Positions 10,827 to 21,983 of a DNA stretch of 64,000 nucleotides are shown piece by piece. Each line of letters opens with the position of its first letter. The stretch's first letter is position 1. The notes below the pieces were generated by a model, which was given only the letters and a program-made list of their open reading frames with translations, was not told where the DNA came from and did not search any database. Position numbers and translations under genes: made by a program. The stretch lies in the NCBI GenBank assembly GCA_020726505.1, contig JAHLEZ010000038.1:372001-436000 (forward strand), given 5' to 3'. The DNA comes from Leptodontidium sp. MPI-SDFR-AT-0119 (taxonomy: Eukaryota; Ascomycota; Leotiomycetes; Helotiales; Leptodontidiaceae).

Positions 10827-11276
10827 TCAAATCCAATTTCCCACCTCTGTTACGTCTCTGACGCCCCATAACGCAAGCCAATCGGCCTGCGCAACCGATA
10901 TTCCATCCTCACACTCCTCTAGTGAACAACGAAGCAAGAGCGCCGTATCAAATGCTTCATCAAATATTTCTAGAATTGCATCCCAAGTCCGTTGGTACTG
11001 TGCAACCTCCTCCTGTAGTATCGAGTTTTCCCTCTCGAGTTGCTCGATGGTATCCAGCTGCCCGTCTCTCATCAAGTCATCCACTTGGTAAACTAGGTCC
11101 TGGAGCGCGAAGTGATCACTGTAGACGCTTGAACATGGGCGGGGAAAGTTTGATGGATTGGGTAGATCCTCGTTAGGTGTCTCCGAGGGGTCCATCTTGA
11201 GAAGACGAGCGGCGTCCTTCGGCGTCGCCAGCGGAGATCCTTCGAGATAAACCCATGCAGGGCTTAACTTTGGCAT
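10827..11276 (-). CDS. Coiled-coil protein related to the repeat-borne family
   Basis: A 149-aa single-exon protein. Its C-terminal half (ENSILQEEVAQYQRTWDAIL... AQADWLALWGV) lines up with the C-terminal half of the 567-941 product: EN..L..E...YQ....AI, then A..DW...GV at the same spacing. The first 25 residues are encoded by DNA that is repeated in degenerate form just upstream (11290-11360), so the start region derives from a local duplication. Unknown function. Confidence 0.65.
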   Translation of the reverse strand: MPKLSPAWVYLEGSPLATPKDAARLLKMDPSETPNEDLPNPSNFPRPCSSVYSDHFALQDLVYQVDDLMRDGQLDTIEQLERENSILQEEVAQYQRTWDAILEIFDEAFDTALLLRCSLEECEDGISVAQADWLALWGVRDVTEVGNWI

Positions 11277-11317
11277 TGTCTAAAGAGAAGGGACGCGGTC
11301 TTTGGCGGCATCGGCGA

Positions 11318-11400
11318 AATCCTTCGAAATAAACCTAAACGGGCTTATGTTGGCACTATTCCCTACCCTGGAAAAGTTAAGTGCGCAGAAACTAGCAGGA
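11318..11400 (+). repeat. Dispersed ~85-bp repeat (partner inverted at 21662-21752)
   Basis: The stretch AAATCCTTCGAAATAAACC through GAAACTAGCAGGA matches the reverse complement of 21662-21752 with few differences and one short indel. A diverged tandem relative lies at about 11201-11280 inside the start of the neighbouring gene. It is non-coding here. Confidence 0.8.
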
Positions 11401-11494
11401 AAATTAACCTTTTCAGGGGCAGGGGTGGTAACTGACCTGATCCTGGAGAAGCGGAGATAGGCTGGCGGCGTTAGGTGCTACGTCATTCTCGTCA

Positions 11495-11705
11495 AATCAT
11501 TGAGCTCAGGCATATGCCATTCTCGTCAAATTTTTTGAGCTCTTCTTAATTAAGCATATGCCATTCTCGCCGCCGGACGCATGCCACTCTCGTCAAATTT
11601 TTTGAGCTCTTCTTAATTAAGCATATGCCATTCTCGCCGCCGGACGCATGCCACTCTCGTCAAATCCTTCGAGCTCCCAACCAGGCATACGCCATTCTCG
11701 TCGTC
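11495..11705. repeat. 67-bp tandem repeat containing GCATATGCC
   Basis: Units begin at 11521, 11588 and 11655 (67-bp spacing), with partial units on both sides. Each carries TCTCGTCAAAT, AGCTC and a GCATATGCCATTCTCG core. The first two full units are virtually identical. Non-coding, upstream of the gene starting at 11850. Confidence 0.9.
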
Positions 11706-11849
11706 CGTCAAAGTTACCAATGCCTTATCAAGGTTGGCATGATGACTTAAATCAGAGACACGATCGTCTCGTCTCCAAGTTGCAAATTCTATTTTAAACG
11801 AAGAAGAAGGTCTGCCAGTTTTTCAGTCCAATCTAGCTCTCAAACTACG

Positions 11850-14383
11850 ATGGCCAACACTGATCGCTATACCCAGCATGTCGACAGCATTCAACCAACT
11901 CAAGCTGAGGCGTCAGCGCTTCGCAGTCTTGACGTCGCTTTCCTCCAGAAGGTATGTGGTGCAGAAGTCAATGTGAGAAGCTTGCTCATATTCTTTAGGA
12001 TGCCTCATGGCCGCCATTGCTTCTTAATTACATCTATCGATGGATGCATCGCCACAACCTCTACCATGTGGGCCCGTCGAGAGTTGTTATTTTCTCGGCC
12101 CTCATCGACAGTTTCGTGCAACGGACGAGCCTTCCTCCAACAGAGCCTAACAAGAGCGCACTGGCTTCGAAGTGCTCTGCCCTGATTCGGGAATCTACTT
12201 TGCAATGGAAAAGGGACAGTCTACTAATACAGAGAGGTTGCGGTTTCAGCAAGCATATACTTTTGAAAGCTGCCTGGGCAGCTCATGAAGAATCCTTCCG
12301 ACAGGCGGAGTCCACTTTGTTTCGAGTTTTACCCCAAGTCGACCACTGTGATATGACTATCATCGTAGCTGCTGGCGGTGGAGTGGAGAAGGTTATATCT
12401 CCCATCGGATCTTCGTTATAATATACGCTAATTAATCATAGCGAAGAGCGGACGTACCTCTTCGTAGGAGCACAAAGAAACAGCGAGCAGACGATCCAGA
12501 CAATGCGGTCACGAGTTCCTCAGACTGCTCTGGTGAGACCGCTGTCTTCAAACAAACCTCTCAGTAATGCTAATATTTTGAATGTAGACATAGACGAAAG
12601 AGCCCTTCAAGCATCAGAATCCGGTCCTTCGACATCCGCATTGCCAGACACAGTCTCTTTGGAAACGAAACATCACGAGCAAGAGAAGGTTTGGCGCAAC
12701 CAAGATTCAGAGTCCTCTCTTTCGCCAACTCCCCAACAAAGTCACGACGAGGTCCCCGGGACGCATTTACCACCGGCCGGTCACCAAACACCCCTCACGA
12801 CCGTTGGCTCCGCAGTTGGTGAAGCTGATTTGCAACCGGATGAAATCAGGGAACCCGCTGTTGTATCTGGCACTCTATCTCAACGTCCCTCGGCATGTGA
12901 TGGAAGGGCCTCATCCCCGGTTGCCAGCACCCAGGATGGGGTGCGGCCAACGGCTCCCGCTCTTCCTCATGTCATCAAATGCAGTAATACCACGCTATCG
13001 GTACCCTTACCAAAGGCAACCAGCTCAGGACATCTAGGGACAAATAGCCCCGTTTCTGTAACTCGGGCTCCTACGCCGGTCAGCATTCTGTCGTCGCCAA
13101 CCTCTCGATCAACAGCACGAGGAATAGAGGATCCAAATGCACGAAGACAACATTCACCCCCGAGGCGGCGAGACAGTTCCGGGCAAGCATCGGGAGCTCC
13201 AGCAACGAAATCTTCTGGTATGCCTCCAGTCGTGAATGCCCCGACACCACGGTTGCAGTCTCCGCTGCGCCAATCAAGGCGTTCAGTGGCGGGAGCTAGT
13301 CAAACGGTGTCCAAGTACTCTAGTAGAGGGAAACCCAACCAACCATTGGCACCCAACAAACCATTGGCACCCAACCCGTCATATGCCTACGAAGTCGCCA
13401 CCCTTGTGTCTAGGCGTGGGCATGATACGGCCACTTCTCAGAGATTCCAATCAATCGGAAGGATCCTATTTCCTTCGCACAACCAACCTATGGGGGGCTT
13501 CGTTCTCGGCGTGGATACGTTAATGTCACAGAGCGTGACGGAGTTCTTTAACCACTACTTAGGGCTCGCCAGAAACGAAGAGTATCTCGGCGGGCTGAAG
13601 TTTGAATTCCTGGACGTCATTACAGGTGGACACAACTGGTCAACGATTGTCGCCCCAAATGATCGCACCAACTTTCAAGCTTTAAAACAATTCGCCTTCA
13701 CGTCGTTTGCGACTAGCCTGTCGGAAAATCCTAGTCTCGAGGAATTCAGGATAACAGTTACCCTTGCTAATGATCCTATCACCAGCAAGACATATGGTCG
13801 TAATGCTCAGCCGACCTCGTCAACAAACCCAACACAAGCGACATCATCCAAGGCCGCTCAATCTACGCACCCAAACTTTCGGTTCGAGTCGCGAGAGCAA
13901 TTTGCGCCACATCATAGCCTGGTTACATCGAAGGAGGCCGCGGATCGCGGTCATGCTCTGACCGCCTTACAAGTCGAGGGAATTGCGCGAGGTTCAAGGC
14001 AAAGATCCGAAGCTGGAAACCCAAATCCTACATCTCCCCAGATCACCGTTCACATCCAGGTAGATAGATTCAGGCGTATGAGTGGGCCATATCCGGGGTC
14101 GGTGCTTAGTCACAGGGTAAAGAATACCGAATTCTTCGCCTGGTTTGCAAGGGAGGTGGGTTTTGATAACTGTATGGGACCCGAGGAGTTGACTTTCACA
14201 TTCAGAGATGCGCTTCTACCAAAGAACAATTGTATTGCCCGAGGTAATGAAGAGCATTTCGATTACATGAAGCAAGACATGAGGCCGGTATGCGAGCATG
14301 TGGCGGCACGTATGCCCGGATTGACTGAGTTTGTCATTTTGGTTACAGTACCCGGGTGGGACAGGAAAGCAGACGAGTGGTGA
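11850..14383 (+). CDS. Large protein with duplicated C-terminal domain, unknown
   Basis: Four exons (11850-11951, 11999-12391, 12442-12532, 12588-14383; introns 47, 50, 55 nt) give 793 aa. Residues 1-165 are folded-looking (SWPPLLLNYIYRWMHRHN...). Residues about 170-470 are Ser/Pro/Thr-rich and probably disordered, with a short in-frame repeat (PNQPLAPNKPLAPN). Two similar domains follow, near residues 480-590 and 675-790. They share G..L...V....EFF..F, then EL.F.F.D, N...F...K, and P.L.EF.I.VT, which points to internal duplication. I do not recognise the domain. The three splice junctions were chosen because each keeps the frame and has a good branch site. Confidence 0.7.
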
Positions 14384-15294
14384 AGGATCTCACTAGATAT
14401 CAAAATTGATTTTTTTTTACCACCACTTTCTTCAGGTTGAAATGTTTCGCATGATTTCCTCATTTTCACTGTACCTCGGCTGCCCAGTGCTTTGATTCAG
14501 CACTTTCTGGGCAATGGCCAGGACGGGCATGCGTGAGATACGTTAGATTGGGGGTTTCTCGGGTAACCCGCATCTCAACGGACCTGCTGCTCGGACTTGG
14601 GTACCCCTAAGACTCAAGTTGACGACATTTCGGAGTTGCATAAGTCCTAAATTTGAGTCAGCTTGAAGTCTAATTTCCATATATCTGGGCATATTCTAAG
14701 TTTGTGAAAGAACAGATGGCTAGAATTGACAGGCTAAAATAAGCCAGAATACGCTGTTCGAATAGCTCAAAATGCTAGCACAGAAATAAAATTATCGAGC
14801 AGACTCAAATCCAAGCATACTCGGATTTAAGCATGTGCTCTTTTGATATTGACTGCCAAGAACACCGTGCATATGTTAGTCTATAAACAAGAGGGCATAT
14901 GCTTAAAGAAGGATTTCCCTAGCATCGCGTACTAAAAGGGCATATGCCTAAATTCTCATGTGCTCTCCTAATATACCCGGCTCAAGAAAATAAACAGACT
15001 TAAATCCTAGCATACAAATTGGCATGCTCTACTTTTAGCATATGCTCTCCTGAAATACGGATATCGAAGCGGTGGACGTCTCGACTGCTTGCAGTCTGAT
15101 CACTCGGCGAAACACCAGTTACAAGAATCAGGTATTTGGCTTCCATGCCCTAGTAGACTCACAACGAGAATTCGACACACATTCTCATCACATCTCGGAT
15201 CCAGTACCTCTACTCGCCTCTTATCTTCGACGTCGTTAGTTCGATATCCCTCATATCACCGGTAATATACTAACGTGTATCATCTAGAATCATC
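14384..15294. other. Gene-free stretch with GCATATGC-type palindromes
   Basis: No open frame worth calling. The palindromic core GGCATATGC or AGCATATGC occurs near 14893, 14939 and 15043, with related AAGCAT(A/G) words between. Short segments around AATCC.AGCATAC are repeated with changes (14810-14830, 15000-15015). Confidence 0.5.
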
Positions 15295-15561
15295 ATGTTT
15301 TTCGGTTGTGGAATGGCGTTTGGTGTACCGAAGCATTTCAAAAAAACATCCACCAGCGGTACCGAGCCGGAAGGACCACGAATCGTCAGTGTAGAGGAAT
15401 CACGCCAGGGCGGGGGCAATAGCCATGAATTTGCGCATGGCTTACATCCAATCTTCCGCTCAGCTTATCTCCAACAAGAAAATATTCTACGAGAAAGAAT
15501 ACTCGAGCCGGCTGTTTTGAAGCAGGCTAAAGGGGCCGTAAAGGAAGTGGTGCGAATGTGA
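15295..15561 (+). CDS. Small hypothetical protein
   Basis: An 88-aa frame starting ATCATGTTT. The first ten residues (MFFGCGMAFG) are hydrophobic with one Cys. The rest is polar, ending in a probable helix (QQENILRERILEPAVLKQAK). No family recognised and no introns needed. Coding status rests on an open frame in otherwise gene-free DNA only. Confidence 0.4.
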   Translation: MFFGCGMAFGVPKHFKKTSTSGTEPEGPRIVSVEESRQGGGNSHEFAHGLHPIFRSAYLQQENILRERILEPAVLKQAKGAVKEVVRM

Positions 15562-15873
15562 TATCACAACCTGGGTGATATATAGAGAAAGAGATATCAA
15601 AGTCATGGAATATATCGGCGGAGAGGGTAATGGAGCGGGGTCGGATAGTTTTGAAGTAGTGTTACTATTTGGACTACTTGATAGCTTCTCATCAATCAAA
15701 CATCAAAAAGTTCTTGAGTATACGAGTGAGCCCTATAGGAGGGAAACTTTTCAACTAGCTAGCTAATGCGAGATAAATCTTCTTTAATATACAGGCCCTT
15801 TTCATCCGACAAAAATTGAGTCTTATACTATTCAATCTCACACCTAAAGTTAAGCCATGTTTCAAATGACCCT

Positions 15874-16416
15874 TCATATCACTCCTATGTTCACCATTCC
15901 GAAGAAGAGCCAGAGCAGTCGATCTCTATAGATCAAACGATGCCCTGAACCTACGGCTAATGTGGAATTTGTCGACGTAGACAAAGGAAGAGGCGGCGTT
16001 GGGCCATGGTCGAAGATCAAATTTTGGATCTTTGATGACGGGGATGCGAGATCGGTAGCTTGTGGGACTGATACTGTTGCGGAATTCGTGTGCGTAGAGC
16101 TGCCTTTGTGGAAAGTCTGGTTTGACCAAGAGAAAGGTCCCAAGGGCCGATCTGGGAAAAGTACAGAGACCTTTGCTCCTCCTGATATCATTGGACACAA
16201 TATTGTGACGGTTGTCGCTGGCCCGATTCGAGTAGTGCCGTTGTGGTTGAGATGTTCGGAATCAGCAACGATAGTGGCCAAGGGGACGATACTGGAAGTG
16301 AAGCTTTGGTCTGGGGTTGTTGGAAATCCGACCGAGGATTCATGTGTGACCGACGTGGCCAAAGCCAAGCCCCCCAGAATGAGGAGTGTCCAAGCTGTGA
16401 GAGTCAATCGAAACAT
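15874..16416 (-). CDS. Secreted or GPI-anchored Ser/Thr-rich protein
   Basis: A 180-aa protein from ATG at 16416. Residues 1-21 (MFRLTLTAWTLLILGGLALA) are a clear signal peptide. The body is Ser/Thr/Pro-rich with several N-glycosylation sequons (NGT, NQT, NST) and a single Cys. The C-terminus ends in a hydrophobic run (LLWLFFGMVNIGVI), preceded by a small-residue patch, as in GPI-anchored fungal surface proteins. A plain membrane anchor is the alternative. Family unknown. Confidence 0.65.
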   Translation of the reverse strand: MFRLTLTAWTLLILGGLALATSVTHESSVGFPTTPDQSFTSSIVPLATIVADSEHLNHNGTTRIGPATTVTILCPMISGGAKVSVLFPDRPLGPFSWSNQTFHKGSSTHTNSATVSVPQATDLASPSSKIQNLIFDHGPTPPLPLSTSTNSTLAVGSGHRLIYRDRLLWLFFGMVNIGVI

Positions 16417-16773
16417 GTTGAGCTTGGGTTAACTTCAAGTCAGAATCACAATCTTCAAAGCACATTGGGATCTCAGGGTTGAGAAGTTAATAAGCCAAGA
16501 TCCACCTGATATCCTAACATCTAGAGATTCTCATGCCTGGTTTTGCAAGGTAAGAAGAGAGCATGTGTCTGATGAGGCACTATTACATGGAACTCTTACA
16601 CAAGCTATGTCTCAAATGAAGCATCTGCTAGTATACTGCAATTCACGATGCCCTGATGCCATTATTGTATTAGCCTTGACCTTAATGTTACTAGAGGTAC
16701 TTATAAGTGTCTTTCCTCACCCACCTGGAAGCTACCTCCACAACTTCCACATCCATTATAGTGGTGGGGAAAA

Positions 16774-18731
16774 ATGGATGATCTCGTACAGTCGTTCCAA
16801 AAGCAGCTCCAGCCAAACGAAATTCGAAAAAACATGGCATCCTCTAGTCAGGATGCTATGGCACCTGTAACCACAAGCAGAAACCCTTTTGTTCAGGATG
16901 AGTCGCAAGAGTATACAGAAATGTTAGAGGACACGAAAATACTAGAGGACACAAAAATGCCAGACACAAAAATGCCAGATGCATCTCGAGATCCACCAGC
17001 TCCGAACGACCCCAGACGATCCGAAAAATCCTACCGTACAATCAAACAGATTACGGATACCAACAGCAAAGATTACTATGGCATTCTTGGTCTGGAGAAG
17101 ACTTGCACACCTGATGAGATCAAAAAGCAATACAAAAAACTCTCTAAACTCACACACCCGGACAAAAACGATTGGGAAGATGCTGAGCTGGCATTCAAAC
17201 GTATGTCAGCCTGCCTCTATCTAAACAAATTGATCTAATATTGTTTGCAGTGCTCTCAACTGCTCACGATGTCCTGACAGATCCCAGCGAGAGAAGAGCT
17301 TATGACAAGGCACCCGAGAGATACTTACCACCCGAAAGGCCATTTGGTGAGGAGTTCGGCCCCAACGCTTTTGACGGCGAGGATTCCGGTAGCGACCTGA
17401 GTGATGTCAGTGATGATGAGGTATCAACCACGCTGAAGCCGAACGAGGCCATCAAGGCCATTTACAGGGCCGCAACACCACTAATCCAAGGAATATTGGA
17501 CGACCCACCTTCAGCACGGGAGAAGCCGATGCTAATGGAACAAGTAAACAGCTTCAATGATCAAATCAAAGCCCAAAACAAAAAGGATGGCTTAGATGAC
17601 AAGAACCTCGGCCAATTCCTCATCCAGTATACTATCTTCGAGAGCAATGCCCTTCTTGCGAGGCCACATTGGGAGAAGCTCAAAAAGGGCCCTGACGAGA
17701 GTGCATTGAAAAAGATGGACGAAATCGACAAGACTCTCAAGAATGTCATCACAAAGAACGATTATGATTCTGCATGGTGTTATGAAGCTTTAGTCGAAGC
17801 TTTATTCAAACCCAACGGCGGCAATTCATCTAGCCCAGGCCAACAAAACACAGGCCACGGCGGCGGCTTTTCAACGACTCGCAAGCCGGCTTCCCCTCAA
17901 AAGAGTACCGTAGTGAAGTGGAAGGGGCCAGGGTACACATTGACCGGGGAGAAGATAATAGCAATGATTCCGAAGACACGCACGGGGGCTTGTATGGTAG
18001 ATGGCGTCATGAGGAAAGGCGTGACCTACATAAATGGTTATCAATTTATCCTGAAAGACGAAAGCGAAGGCACGATTGAATTAGTCTCGGGTGCATCCAT
18101 TGGGGATAGGGCGAAACAAGGATATCTGAACTTGCCAACGGAGCAAATCAAGGATGCTCGCTATTCAAGCGACCGCTACACTGAGGAACACCGAGAGTTA
18201 TTTCATTCCTTGATTGACTTCACTGCGATGCCTTTCAAAACGAGGCAGAGCGACAGACCTCACCACCCTCCTGGCTATGGCTTGGTTCGATTCACGGATG
18301 GAACGGAGGACATACTGACCAGGACAGCTCTACGAGGCATGCTCGGGCGTATCGATGCGGACTTTGAAATACAAGAAGTCTTGAAAGCAAATAACAAGGT
18401 CCCCGCCTGGATGATTGAACCAGAAACTATGATCGAGCCCAGACAGATGGTCATCGAGAAACCTACGGCGAGACGTCGCAGACTAGAGGCACGGGTCAAG
18501 GGAGAACTCCCAGAGACCGCTCATGAACAATTATTCGTACCACCAAGGAATCGAACGGGGGAAAGGACCACCAGACGGGGGAGCAGAAGCAATTCCAGAT
18601 CGAGCGCTCGCTCTGATGTATCGAAGACTATCGCGCTCGGGAGCGAAGTTGCCGAGATGAGGAAGGAGATGCAAGACCTCAAGGAAGAGCTCAAAAATTT
18701 GGTTTACGCGATGGCTCATGCAAGAGTATAG
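16774..18731 (+). CDS. J-domain (DnaJ-like) protein with coiled-coil tail
   Basis: Exons 16774-17200 and 17251-18731 (50-nt intron inside the J domain) give 635 aa. The J domain spans about residues 100-167: DYYGILGLEKTCTPDEIKKQ, the invariant HPD (LTHPDKN), then L.TAHDVLTDPSERRAYD. J domains bind and stimulate Hsp70 ATPases. No G/F region or zinc-finger repeats follow, so this is a class C type. Residues about 168-600 are unique, with an acidic stretch and a lysine/Gly-rich segment. The last 40 residues form a coiled coil (EVAEMRKEMQDLKEELKNLV). The start ATG has a good AAAAATGG context; a frame upstream is in another phase. Confidence 0.85.
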
Positions 18732-19921
18732 TCTCAGAGTCGGACCTGAGTCTTCTATGGTATAGATAACCCTACTCTCTGTAGCTTTGTACTGACTGTC
18801 GTAGTAGAACCGGGCAAGATGGAACCTATTCAACACCGGTTCCTTCTCGTTCCCTTCCTGCATGCTTCACTCTTCTTTTCTTCTCCTTCGTTTTATCTTC
18901 AGTACTTCTCTTATCCAAAATGGCTGGGTCCTCAACGGTATATAACCCCTTATCAGACACTCTTGTCGATGGGTACTGATCAGCTTAGCAGACCAACATC
19001 GAAAACGATGGATCTTATTCCTATCAATTCCTTACTCCTGCGCTTCTCTTACATCACTACATTCCCTACCCGAGATTGGCACGCTGCGCTACTTTTTTTT
19101 GTCTTGAGCCCCTATTGTATCTAGACACAATTAGAATCCTCGTTGTGTACCTATTTACTATTGACCTTCCAATGTGACTTCGCATACACAGTCTCAATAG
19201 TTAGTTGCATATTAGAAGAGTATAGTTTGTTAAATAGGGTTACGTGACGTCGCCAAATAGATCAGTCGCCCTGCCACATGCCCTTCCCCCTCTTCTTCGA
19301 GTAATCAACTGGTCGAATAGAGTGCAACAGCCCAGAGGGAGCTTTGAAATATCAAAGGAGTGGAGTTGAAGCCACGTCAGGCACACTTGATTGGTCAGAA
19401 TCCCTAACCTTTGAAGTAAACAATTCCTCGCTTAGCTCTGCCACCAGAGAATATGGTAGCCCCCACCGACTTCAACTCTCCAACTACACCAACAGCCATT
19501 CTCCTCTTTAAGCGTCAAGGACCCTCTACCTTCTCTCTCTCCTCTTTCAAATTGTCTTTATTCTGCGACGCTTCTCTTATTCGTTGCGGTGTTTTCCCAA
19601 CTTGTAGAGGCTGCGCAAAGCTCCATCACCACCTCTATCCCCAACGCAAGATCCGGGCAAATTCATGCACCAAATCCTCGGGTTGGCTACAAAGCCTGTA
19701 GCTCCTCCTTGGCCGCGCCTTAGAAGACAAGCTCGCGCCACGCAACCCCGCTTAGGGTTAGGGTTAGGAAATATTTTAACAGTGAAAGTTTAAGCCTTGT
19801 AGTCGTCTACACTTGATGCATGCCTCTGCTGTAGAGTTCAAATTATTTATCATGCAGTACGGTCATATTATAAAGACTTTACTGCTGGGCAAAAGTTTAA
19901 TCCACTTCCTTGTAGGCATAT
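18732..19921. other. Intergenic DNA with interstitial telomere-like tract
   Basis: No gene supported. At 19752-19768 the sequence TTAGGGTTAGGGTTAGG appears, nearly three copies of the fungal telomere unit. A Ser/Thr/Pro-rich 82-aa frame at 19453-19701 starts with ATG but has no other support. Confidence 0.7.
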
Positions 19922-20428
19922 CTAATCCACCTCAACAATACCCTCCCTGCCAGTCGATAAGAGCCCAGCTGCCTGCCACACTGGTACTTGTGTGAATACG
20001 CTCCCTCCTTTATGCTGAGTACAAAGCTTTTGGATCAAGGCCTCCAAAGTCTCAACCGCTGTCTTCTGCTTTTGCACTTCTTGGGCGAGTAGAGCATTCG
20101 TGTGCAACAAGGACTGGCATTGGGTTATTGCCTCATCACTAACGCGCTTCGAGATTGCCAAATTGTTGTGATACGTATTGACCTCATTCTGGAGTCGCCG
20201 AGTCCTCTTCCTCTCATGGTAGAGCCTCTTGCGCTCCGTGGCAAGTTCTGATTCGGCGTCCTTGATGCGCGATTGCCAATCATGCACCTCAGCCACATTG
20301 ACGGCTGTCATCGTCGGCGTTCGTGGCTCCTCAAAGTCGACTATGTCAATCGTGGGGGAAGGCTCTAGCTGCAATCAAGTTAGAAGCGTGAAATTGCAAG
20401 GCGGAACCCTTACAGTGATTGAGTCCAT
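19922..20428 (-). CDS. Coiled-coil protein, unknown
   Basis: A five-codon first exon (20428-20414, MDSIT) joins 20368-19922 across a 45-nt intron (GTAAGG donor, CTAAC branch, TTGCAG acceptor). The product is 153 aa. Residues about 35-125 are a continuous coiled coil (WQSRIKDAESELATERKRLY and on). The ends are Pro/Thr-rich and Gly-rich. It resembles the other coiled-coil genes in this half of the window in plan but not clearly in sequence. Confidence 0.65.
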
Positions 20429-20719
20429 GTCGATTGGGAGGTACGCTGCAGTTCGGACAAGTTTCTATTCGTCGCATTCATGTACAACGAGTAGGTGTCG
20501 AAGTGATATATTTGCGGCGGGGTTTTAGTGGGCTATGTTGCGCGAGACGGTTACCAGAAAGAAGCATCTGCCGAATTAGCGAATTCCTATTCCAGCCTCC
20601 GTCAAGCAAGCCACCTGTTTAGGCGACCCCAATTTTAGCGACAGCCATTATAGCATGCGAAGCGGACCCAATTATCACTTTTAAGCCCTACGCTCCGCCG
20701 TCTCACTACTGAATCAAAG

Positions 20720-21553
20720 ATGCTGCTTCTCCCCGCGCGTCCGCTATCTCCTGCTCACCAGCGACTCTTGAAACTTCCGCAAGCATGTCGAGGATATAAC
20801 AAACGCCCGTTCCAGATTCGTCAAGTAATGGAGGATGATACACTTGCTTTCGACTGCTTCCCAAAACTTCCGCCTGAAGTCCGAGTCAAAATCTGGAACT
20901 TGGCGTTACTCCCCCGTCTCATCACGGTAACTTCGAATTTCGACCGGACAGTGGCAAGCTGTGAAGTCAAAGTGGAGGCACCACAGATTGAGCTGTTATA
21001 CGTCAATCACGAGGCTCGATCCGAAGTCTTGGGGAATTACAGTCAGATAAGGTTACAGGGTAATAACAGCGGCTTCACGTTTGTCAACTGGGCCCGAGAC
21101 ACGATATTTCTGGACCTTCCTGACGAACCTGGATCAGCGGATGTGGACGACATCATGACTCAACTCGGTGCCATCCTTCGACCCGTCCAGACTCTCGCGG
21201 TGCGTGTAAGAACTCATCTGTTCTGGGGATTTCCAAGGTTTTTAAGGCAAGCCGAAGATCTACAGAAACTGGTTTTTGTGGACGAGCTTGATAGGGAGCC
21301 TTTCCCAAGCAGTTCGAAAGGGTGCCTGTACTTGATAGATCTCGGATCTCAAGGGTTTATCAGAGGATGTAAAATAGGCTCCTACAATGAGTCACCATAC
21401 TTTTCAGATGATATTTGGATCACGCTTCCTGAAGGTCACGGGAGCGAGGATTTTGAGGAAAAGAGATGGGAGATGTCGCTTGAGAACATAGCATGGGTAA
21501 GGAAATTGAATGAGATCGGGGAGAGATACTGTCTGCTGCTTCCAATCACATGA
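20720..21553 (+). CDS. 2EXR-domain protein
   Basis: A single exon of 277 aa from the first ATG, or 241 aa from the ATG at 20828. The second start is favoured because it puts the domain at the N-terminus, as is usual. The core FPKLPPEVRVKIWNLALLPR is the signature of fungal 2EXR proteins, followed by LLYVNHEARSEVLGNY and an Asp/Phe strand (TIFLDLPDEP). These are abundant, fast-evolving fungal proteins of unknown biochemical role; an F-box-like helical start has been suggested for similar sequences. A second member lies at 59817-60575. Confidence 0.85.
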   Translation: MLLLPARPLSPAHQRLLKLPQACRGYNKRPFQIRQVMEDDTLAFDCFPKLPPEVRVKIWNLALLPRLITVTSNFDRTVASCEVKVEAPQIELLYVNHEARSEVLGNYSQIRLQGNNSGFTFVNWARDTIFLDLPDEPGSADVDDIMTQLGAILRPVQTLAVRVRTHLFWGFPRFLRQAEDLQKLVFVDELDREPFPSSSKGCLYLIDLGSQGFIRGCKIGSYNESPYFSDDIWITLPEGHGSEDFEEKRWEMSLENIAWVRKLNEIGERYCLLLPIT

Positions 21554-21661
21554 AGCATATTTACAGAGTCGGATAAGGAAGGTGGGGGCGGGCAGGGTCG
21601 CGTCTACGGACGATTATCTCATTACGTAACTAGAGGAATAGTTGTCGCTGGTCGTAAATGC

Positions 21662-21752
21662 TCCTGCTAGTTTCTGCGCCGCACACTTAACTTTTCCAGG
21701 GTAAGGGATAGTGCCAACATTAGCCTGTATAGGTTTATTTCGAAGGATTCCG
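21662..21752 (-). repeat. Dispersed ~90-bp repeat, inverted partner of 11318-11400
   Basis: Its reverse complement shares CCTTCGAAATAAACCTA, TGTTGGCACTAT and CCTGGAAAAGTTAAGTG with 11318-11400. It lies downstream of the 2EXR gene in non-coding DNA. Confidence 0.8.
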
Positions 21753-21983
21753 CCGCAAAATTTATGCTCTATCTTGTGTCTCTCTTGGATTATCAATGGG
21801 AAAGATTCGTCTCAAAAAAGGGCTTCGAGATTAGAACTCGTAAAATCTTGGTTTGATCCGCTCCAAGTGGAAGAGTCTTTTTGTCGGTGGAATCAGATAA
21901 CATCTTCTGCCCTGGTGGTTGTATATGTAATTGATCAAATGAAAGGTTTATTTACATGTGAACGATGAAGCGAGGCTGGAGCA

